NCBI RefSeq assembly: GCF_003712195.1
Contig: NZ_RDSD01000027.1
Coordinates: 1 to 55,652, forward strand
Length of the DNA stretch: 55,652 nucleotides
Source of the DNA: Proteiniphilum sp. X52
GTDB taxonomy: Bacteria; Bacteroidota; Bacteroidia; Bacteroidales; Dysgonomonadaceae
Direction of reading: 5' to 3'
The notes beneath the pieces are model-generated. The model searched no databases, was not told where the DNA came from, and worked only from the letters and a program-made list of their open reading frames with translations. Below, in pieces: positions 51,177 through 55,652 of this stretch (its first letter is position 1; each line of letters opens with the position of its first letter). A program made the translations under genes and the position numbers.

Positions 51177-51456
51177 CACCTGGCCGACAATCTGTTCCGC
51201 AGATACCCCGTAAAAAGACGCGCAGTGAAAAAGCCACATCCCCTCTGCCGGAAGTTCACGACAAACAAAACTCCAAGAACGTTTTGAGTTATTTTTTGTA
51301 CTTTTGCATTTTGCTTCCCTCTTTTTGACGTCACGTCCGCCAGGCAAAAAAACGGAGGTGAAGCATCATCATAAAACAGGATAAGACCGCACAAGACGAG
51401 ACAAGATGATCGTCGTTGCGTGCGGATTTCGTAGGATTAAACTCAAGTATGTTCGT
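51177..51456. promoter_or_regulatory. Upstream region of valS
   Basis: A -7 box TACTTTTG lies at 51299-51306, without a TTG at proper spacing. The leader to ATG 51457 is about 145 bases. An in-frame ATG at 51406 would add 17 residues before the conserved valS start. No T-box or leader peptide was seen. Confidence 0.4.
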
Positions 51457-54081
51457 ATGGAGATTGCAAGCAAATACAACCCCGCAGAGGTAGAAAAGAA
51501 GTGGTATCAATATTGGATGGACAACAAATTGTTCCACTCCGAACCGGATAGCCGGGAACCCTATACCATCGTTATTCCGCCACCCAATGTCACCGGCGTA
51601 TTGCACATGGGGCATATGCTCAATAACACTATCCAGGACGTGCTGGTACGCAGGGCGCGGATGCAGGGAAAAAACGCCTGCTGGGTGCCCGGCACCGATC
51701 ATGCTTCCATCGCTACCGAAGCAAAAGTGGTGGACAGGCTGGCCGCGCGGGGTATCCAAAAGAATGAACTCAGCCGGGAAGAATTTCTGAAACACGCGTG
51801 GGACTGGACTCGCGAGCATGGAGGGATCATCCTGGAACAGTTGAAGAAGCTGGGGGCTTCCTGCGATTGGGACAGGACTGCTTTCACCATGGATGAGACC
51901 CGTTCTGAGAGCGTGCTAAAAGTATTTTGTGATCTACATGACAAAGGACTCATTTACCGCGGGGTAAGGATGGTCAACTGGGATCCAAAAGCCCTTACAG
52001 CACTTTCTGACGAGGAGGTGATCCATAAGGAAGTGACCGGCAAACTCTATTATCTGCGATATAAGATTGAGGGTGATCCCCACGGGGCTTATGCGGTGGT
52101 CGCCACTACCCGCCCCGAAACTATCATGGGTGATACGGCCATGTGCATCCATCCCGATGATCCCAAAAACAGCCACCTGAAAGGGAAAAAAGTCATTATC
52201 CCCTTAGTCGGCCGCGCTATTCCCGTAATTGAAGATGACTATGTGGATATCGAATTCGGTACCGGATGCCTGAAAGTGACCCCGGCACACGATGTGAACG
52301 ACTATATGCTGGGGGAAAAGTACAACCTCCCGTCCATCGACATATTCAATCAGGACGGCACACTGAATGAAAATGGCGGCCGTTATGTGGGAATGGATCG
52401 TTTCGAGGTACGCAGGCAGATCGAAAAAGACCTGGAAGAAGCCGGACTATTGGAAAAAATGGAACCTTACACCAACAAAGTAGGCTTTTCGGAGCGCACC
52501 GACGCGATCATCGAACCGAAGCTCTCGATGCAATGGTTCCTGAAAATGGGCGACCTGGCACGCCCCGCCCTGGAAGCGGTGGAAGATGGGACCATCCGCT
52601 TCTATCCTGAAAAATATAAGAACACTTACCGCCACTGGATGGAAAACATCAAGGACTGGTGTATCAGTCGCCAGTTATGGTGGGGACACCGCATACCGGC
52701 TTACTTCCTCCCCCAGGGAGGATACGTGGTGGCCATGAGCCGGGAGGAGGCATTCGAAAAAGCGTTGGAAAGAGTGGATTATCCGCTATCGATCGACGAC
52801 TTGAAACAGGACGAGGACGCGCTCGACACCTGGTTCTCTTCATGGCTGTGGCCTATTTCGGTATTCGACGGCATCAACCACCCCGATAACAAGGAGATCG
52901 CCTACTATTATCCCACAAGTGACCTGGTGACCGCTCCCGAAATCATTTTCTTCTGGGTGGCGCGCATGATTATGGCAGGATATGAATACCGCAAGGAACC
53001 CTGCTTCCGGAATGTGTACTTCACGGGGATCGTACGCGACAAACTGGGTCGCAAGATGTCCAAATCGCTCGGCAACTCACCGGATCCTATCGAACTGATG
53101 GAGAAGTACGGGGCTGACGGCGTACGCATGGGCATGCTGCTCACTTCCCCGGCCGGGAACGACCTTCCTTTCGATGAATCGGTCTGCGAACAGGGACGTA
53201 ATTTCAACAACAAGATATGGAATGCCTTCCGCCTTATCAAAGGATGGCAGAGGGATGAGACCATCCCTCAGCCGGAAACGGCTAAGATCGCGGCTGAATG
53301 GTTCCGGAGCAAACTCTCCGAAACTATCGCCGAATTGGATGACCTCTTCTCCAAATATCGCCTTTCGGAAGCGTTGATGCTGCTTTACAAACTCTTTTGG
53401 GACGAGTTCTCCGCCTGGTACCTCGAAATGATAAAACCGGCCTATCAACAGCCTATCGACACGGAAACATATAAGATCACACTCTCTTATTTTGACGCGC
53501 TGATGCGGCTGCTGCACCCCTTCATGCCGTTTATTACCGAAGAGTTGTGGCAGGCTTTGTGCGACAGGAAGGCAGGTGAGAGCATCATGACCAGTCTTCA
53601 ACCGAAACAGACTCCGGCAGACAAGGAACTACTGAACGATTTCGAAACACTGAAAGAGGTAGTGGCCGGTGTACGTACCATCCGTCTGGAAAAGAATATC
53701 CCCAACAAGGAACAATTGGAATTGCAGGTGACCGGTCAACACAACCATCAATATGATAGTGTGATTGCCAAGATATGCCGTCTTTCCTCGGTCATTTCTG
53801 TTTCTGAAAAGCAACCCGGAGCATCGGGTTTTCTGGTAGGGACTGTCGAATACAGTATTCCCCTGGCGGATAAAATGGATGTGGAAGCTGAGCTCCAGAA
53901 GTTGAAGGTGGAACTCTCCTATACCGAAGGTTTTTTACAGTCGGTATTAAAAAAACTGGCTAACGAACGGTTTGTACAGAATGCAAAACCTGAAATCGTG
54001 GAAGGGGAGCGCAAGAAACAGGCTGACGCCGAAAGTAAAATCGCCCTGCTGAAGGAGAATATCGCGGTATTGGAGAAATAA
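51457..54081 (+). CDS. valS: Valyl-tRNA synthetase
   Basis: The 874-residue class I enzyme charges tRNA-Val. It shows the HIGH-type motif HMGHML in [15 protein letters not shown] and the editing domain CP1 ([14 protein letters not shown]). [15 protein letters not shown] and the KMSKS loop in [10 protein letters not shown] come next, then the anticodon-binding domain and a C-terminal coiled coil (about 805-870). I start it at ATG 51457 (MEIASKYNP), which matches the usual ValS beginning. A stem terminator and the fructosamine-kinase-like gene follow on the same strand. Confidence 0.96.
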   Translation: MEIASKYNPAEVEKKWYQYWMDNKLFHSEPDSREPYTIVIPPPNVTGVLHMGHMLNNTIQDVLVRRARMQGKNACWVPGTDHASIATEAKVVDRLAARGIQKNELSREEFLKHAWDWTREHGGIILEQLKKLGASCDWDRTAFTMDETRSESVLKVFCDLHDKGLIYRGVRMVNWDPKALTALSDEEVIHKEVTGKLYYLRYKIEGDPHGAYAVVATTRPETIMGDTAMCIHPDDPKNSHLKGKKVIIPLVGRAIPVIEDDYVDIEFGTGCLKVTPAHDVNDYMLGEKYNLPSIDIFNQDGTLNENGGRYVGMDRFEVRRQIEKDLEEAGLLEKMEPYTNKVGFSERTDAIIEPKLSMQWFLKMGDLARPALEAVEDGTIRFYPEKYKNTYRHWMENIKDWCISRQLWWGHRIPAYFLPQGGYVVAMSREEAFEKALERVDYPLSIDDLKQDEDALDTWFSSWLWPISVFDGINHPDNKEIAYYYPTSDLVTAPEIIFFWVARMIMAGYEYRKEPCFRNVYFTGIVRDKLGRKMSKSLGNSPDPIELMEKYGADGVRMGMLLTSPAGNDLPFDESVCEQGRNFNNKIWNAFRLIKGWQRDETIPQPETAKIAAEWFRSKLSETIAELDDLFSKYRLSEALMLLYKLFWDEFSAWYLEMIKPAYQQPIDTETYKITLSYFDALMRLLHPFMPFITEELWQALCDRKAGESIMTSLQPKQTPADKELLNDFETLKEVVAGVRTIRLEKNIPNKEQLELQVTGQHNHQYDSVIAKICRLSSVISVSEKQPGASGFLVGTVEYSIPLADKMDVEAELQKLKVELSYTEGFLQSVLKKLANERFVQNAKPEIVEGERKKQADAESKIALLKENIAVLEK

Positions 54082-54106
54082 ACAGAAGTTTACAGTTTCT
54101 ATATCC

Positions 54107-54132
54107 GGGAGACCGGCGCTGCCCGGTCTCCC
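54107..54132 (+). terminator. Strong G+C hairpin after valS
   Basis: GGGAGACCGG (54107-54116) pairs perfectly with CCGGTCTCCC (54123-54132) around a 6-base loop. No long T run follows, but its position 25 bases past the valS stop suits termination. Confidence 0.65.
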
Positions 54133-54158
54133 CCATTTAACGATAACACGGCTGAATA

Positions 54159-55028
54159 ATGAGTGAACCCTTAACATGTATTCTGCCATATATCACTTCC
54201 TGTCTGGGAGAAAAAGTGGTGAACGCCAGACCGGTTTCCGGCGGGGATATTTCTTCGGCATACCGCGTTGACACTGAAACGCGACAATATTTCCTGAAAG
54301 TAAACAGCGCCTCTTTCGCCCTGGAAATGTTCTACTCCGAACGGGAGGGATTACAAGCTATCGGAGCAACCAAAACCATCGCCGTACCGCATGTCCACCT
54401 GGTAGATTCCATAGAGGGAAAAGCCTTCCTCCTGATGGATTTAGTGGAGAGCAAACGCCCGGCTTCCTCCGATCATCAACGCTTGGGTAGTCAATTGGCC
54501 CGATTACACCAATGCTCACAAGCAGACTTTGGATTTTCCTCAGATAATTTTATCGGCAGCCTGCCCCAACAAAATAACCCCCACGCCGACTGGGCAGAAT
54601 TCTATTGGTTCGAGCGTATTCTCCCGCAGCTCCAATTGGCACTCAGAGACGGATTAATACAACGAAACATGATACCGGAAGAAGAGAGAGCCATCACCCT
54701 GTTCCGAGAAATTTCCGGCGATATAAAGCCTGCGTTGCTGCATGGCGACCTCTGGGGCGGCAACTACCTGATCGCAACGGACGGCACCCCTTACCTGATT
54801 GATCCCGCCGTATATTATGGCCACTCAATGGTTGACATTGCCATGAGCCGGCTCTTCGGCGGTTTCGGATCGGAGTTTTACGATGCCTATCACCAAATCA
54901 TCCCCCAACCCGTTCATTACGACATCCAAATCGATCTGTACCAACTCTATTACCTGCTGGTACACCTCAACCTCTTCGGCAGCGGGTATTACTCTTCCGT
55001 CTCATCCATCCTGAAAAGATTTTTTTGA
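54159..55028 (+). CDS. Fructosamine kinase family protein
   Basis: The 289-residue protein has the protein-kinase-like fold of fructosamine-3-kinase/YniA. It shows a glycine loop region VSGGDISSAYRV (26-37), nucleotide lysine in YFLKVNS, catalytic LLHGDLWGGN (193-202) and the metal-binding IDPAVYYGH (214-222). Family members phosphorylate ketosamine adducts such as ribulosamines on proteins or free sugars. Length agrees with E. coli YniA (286). It follows valS after a hairpin and precedes the IS3 element; it looks intact. Confidence 0.88.
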   Translation: MSEPLTCILPYITSCLGEKVVNARPVSGGDISSAYRVDTETRQYFLKVNSASFALEMFYSEREGLQAIGATKTIAVPHVHLVDSIEGKAFLLMDLVESKRPASSDHQRLGSQLARLHQCSQADFGFSSDNFIGSLPQQNNPHADWAEFYWFERILPQLQLALRDGLIQRNMIPEEERAITLFREISGDIKPALLHGDLWGGNYLIATDGTPYLIDPAVYYGHSMVDIAMSRLFGGFGSEFYDAYHQIIPQPVHYDIQIDLYQLYYLLVHLNLFGSGYYSSVSSILKRFF

Positions 55029-55211
55029 GATAAACATCAAATAAACTTGGTTTTCTGGCATAAAAGTAATTATTCAATAAATCAGTCAGTTTGACAACAA
55101 CTGGAATTGAGACTGTCAATGCAGCGATAAAAAAACTCATGTAGAATAAAACACCATCACATTGCCAATCGTTCATCAAGGAGGAAATGCAATAATTACC
55201 CCCAAATCTTA
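55029..55211. other. Gap between the kinase-like gene and the IS3 element
   Basis: The gene-free bases here carry no recognisable promoter or small gene. The left end of the IS is expected in this stretch but its exact border cannot be set without the other end. Confidence 0.35.
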
Positions 55212-55252
55212 GACAACAAGTATCATTAAAAAAAAGTATTAATTTTGTTGTC
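55212..55252 (+). promoter_or_regulatory. Hairpin and promoter at the transposase start
   Basis: GACAACAA (55212-55219) and TTGTTGTC (55245-55252) form a perfect 8-bp inverted repeat whose right arm touches the orfA start codon. TAATTTTG at 55240-55247 is a -7 box that would start transcription at or next to the ATG, giving a nearly leaderless transcript. Confidence 0.5.
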
Positions 55253-55528
55253 ATGGTCAAGAGAAAAAGTTACAGTTCAGGCTTCAAAACGAAAGTCGTT
55301 TTAGAAGTCCTAAAAGAAAGGGAAACAGTGCAGGAGATCGCCCGCAAATACGAACTCCACCCAAGTCAGATCTCAACATGGAAGAGTCAATTTCCATCCA
55401 ATGCGGATTCGATTTTCGCAAGGGGAGCAAGTAAACCTGAGGATGACAGGGAAAAGGACGCACTTTTCAAGAAAGTGGGCCAACTCCAGCCGAAGGTTGA
55501 TTTCTTAAAAAAAGTATTGGGGAAATAG
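55253..55528 (+). CDS. IS3-family transposase OrfA (HTH subunit)
   Basis: The 91-residue protein has the HTH_Tnp_1 layout: RKSYSSGFKTKVVLEVLK, then helix-turn-helix TVQEIARKYELHPSQISTWKSQF, and a C-terminal leucine-zipper-like segment (LFKKVGQLQPKVDFLKKVLGK). It is the DNA-binding half of an IS3/IS150-group transposase. A run of seven A precedes the stop (55507-55513), the place where frameshifting occurs in this family. The next frame is however not the -1 frame. Confidence 0.9.
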   Translation: MVKRKSYSSGFKTKVVLEVLKERETVQEIARKYELHPSQISTWKSQFPSNADSIFARGASKPEDDREKDALFKKVGQLQPKVDFLKKVLGK

Positions 55529-55541
55529 ATAAAAAAAGGGG

Positions 55542-55652
55542 ATGTCACAGATCTACAAGTCTCACCCATTGAGCTTTTCCCGCCAATGTGAGGTCTTGGA
55601 TGTTCCCCGCGGCAGCTTCTACTATTCTCCCCGTGAAGAGGGCTCGTACAAT
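55542..55652 (+). CDS. IS3-family transposase OrfB, 5' part (runs off the window)
   Basis: An ATG at 55542 opens a frame to the end of the window, reading MSQIYKSHPLSFSRQCEVLD and then VPRGSFYYSPREEG. This matches the start of IS3 OrfB proteins (a short helix-turn-helix with a GxYY motif before the DDE domain). The frame is closed just upstream by TAA at 55530, and relative to orfA it is +1, so a -1 fusion protein cannot form in this copy. OrfB may start independently, 13 bases after the orfA stop. Confidence 0.75.
   Translation, partial: MSQIYKSHPLSFSRQCEVLDVPRGSFYYSPREEGSYN

Larger units (their letters stand above)
55253..55652 (+). mobile_element. IS3-family insertion sequence, left part
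   Basis: OrfA and the beginning of orfB in tandem define an IS3-family element that continues beyond the right edge. Its terminal inverted repeats and target duplication cannot be identified from one side. Confidence 0.85.

Noticed and set aside
51406-51456. Possible valine leader peptide before valS (MIVVACG)
   Set aside because: It is in frame with valS and has no stop, so it is only an alternative N-terminal extension; just two Val codons are adjacent.
54967-55260. 97-codon minus-strand ORF across the end of the fructosamine-kinase-like gene
   Set aside because: It overlaps conserved coding sequence and the IS promoter hairpin. It has a hydrophobic stretch but no family signature.

Overview
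The window looks like chromosomal DNA of a Bacteroidota (Bacteroidales) bacterium. The evidence is two SusC/SusD outer-membrane systems, promoters of the Bacteroides type (TTG or TTTG, about 20 bases, then TAnnTTTG), a NamZ/DUF1343 gene, secreted Gfo/Idh oxidoreductases with Tat-like signals, and gene starts without strong Shine-Dalgarno sequences. A genus cannot be fixed from sequence alone; a Dysgonomonadaceae-like organism is my guess only.

Layout. 1-427: IS-like repeats next to the 3' remnant of a broken gene. 428-2203 (-): a GH123-like lipoprotein. 2523-8412 (+): a threonine operon with a promoter, a Thr-rich leader peptide, competing hairpins, thrA (aspartokinase/homoserine dehydrogenase), an ApgM-like gene proposed as the missing homoserine kinase, and thrC. 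8497-17723: housekeeping genes lptD, rarA (-), a BASS-family transporter, a PlsC-like acyltransferase and alaS (-). 18071-19764 (-): an A+T-rich islet with a lipoprotein hydrolase and a truncated HEYGH metallopeptidase-like fragment. 19962-22237 (-): a sugar isomerase-like/Gfo-Idh operon. 22569-30293 (-): a SusCD operon of TIG/NHL lipoprotein, SusC, SusD and a DUF1735/DUF4973-like protein. 30521-31558: a divergent pair of a 61-residue HTH protein and an S24-type (LexA/CI-like) repressor. 31746-34605 (+): methyltransferase, MerR regulator, NamZ. 34630-51116: an AraC regulator divergent from a nine-gene, 15-kb polysaccharide utilisation locus (SusC, SusD, esterase, two paralogous beta-helix proteins, GH130 phosphorylase, serine hydrolase, clan GH-A glycosidase, Na+/solute symporter). 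51457-55028: valS and a fructosamine-kinase-like gene. 55253-end: the start of an IS3-family element.

The strongest unusual signals are regulatory. (1) The thr operon has a textbook-like attenuation leader, with 7 Thr in 19 residues and four segments able to form alternative hairpins. (2) An ungapped 83-bp block is present twice, at 22358-22440 and 30727-30809. In both copies it combines a minus-strand promoter, a palindrome in the -33/-7 spacer and a downstream hairpin. One copy drives the small HTH gene beside the S24 repressor and the other drives the Gfo/Idh operon 8 kb away, which suggests a small regulon. (3) rarA and the BASS transporter diverge from a perfect 15-bp inverted repeat that carries a -7 box on each strand. 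(4) alaS has a large palindrome just after its predicted start of transcription. (5) An array of 18 8-bp repeats runs to within 4 bases of the thrC start codon, and a reverse-complement relative of it lies upstream of the NamZ gene.

No rRNA, tRNA, CRISPR array or replication origin was seen. All functional names come from motif and family recognition by eye; no database search was run.
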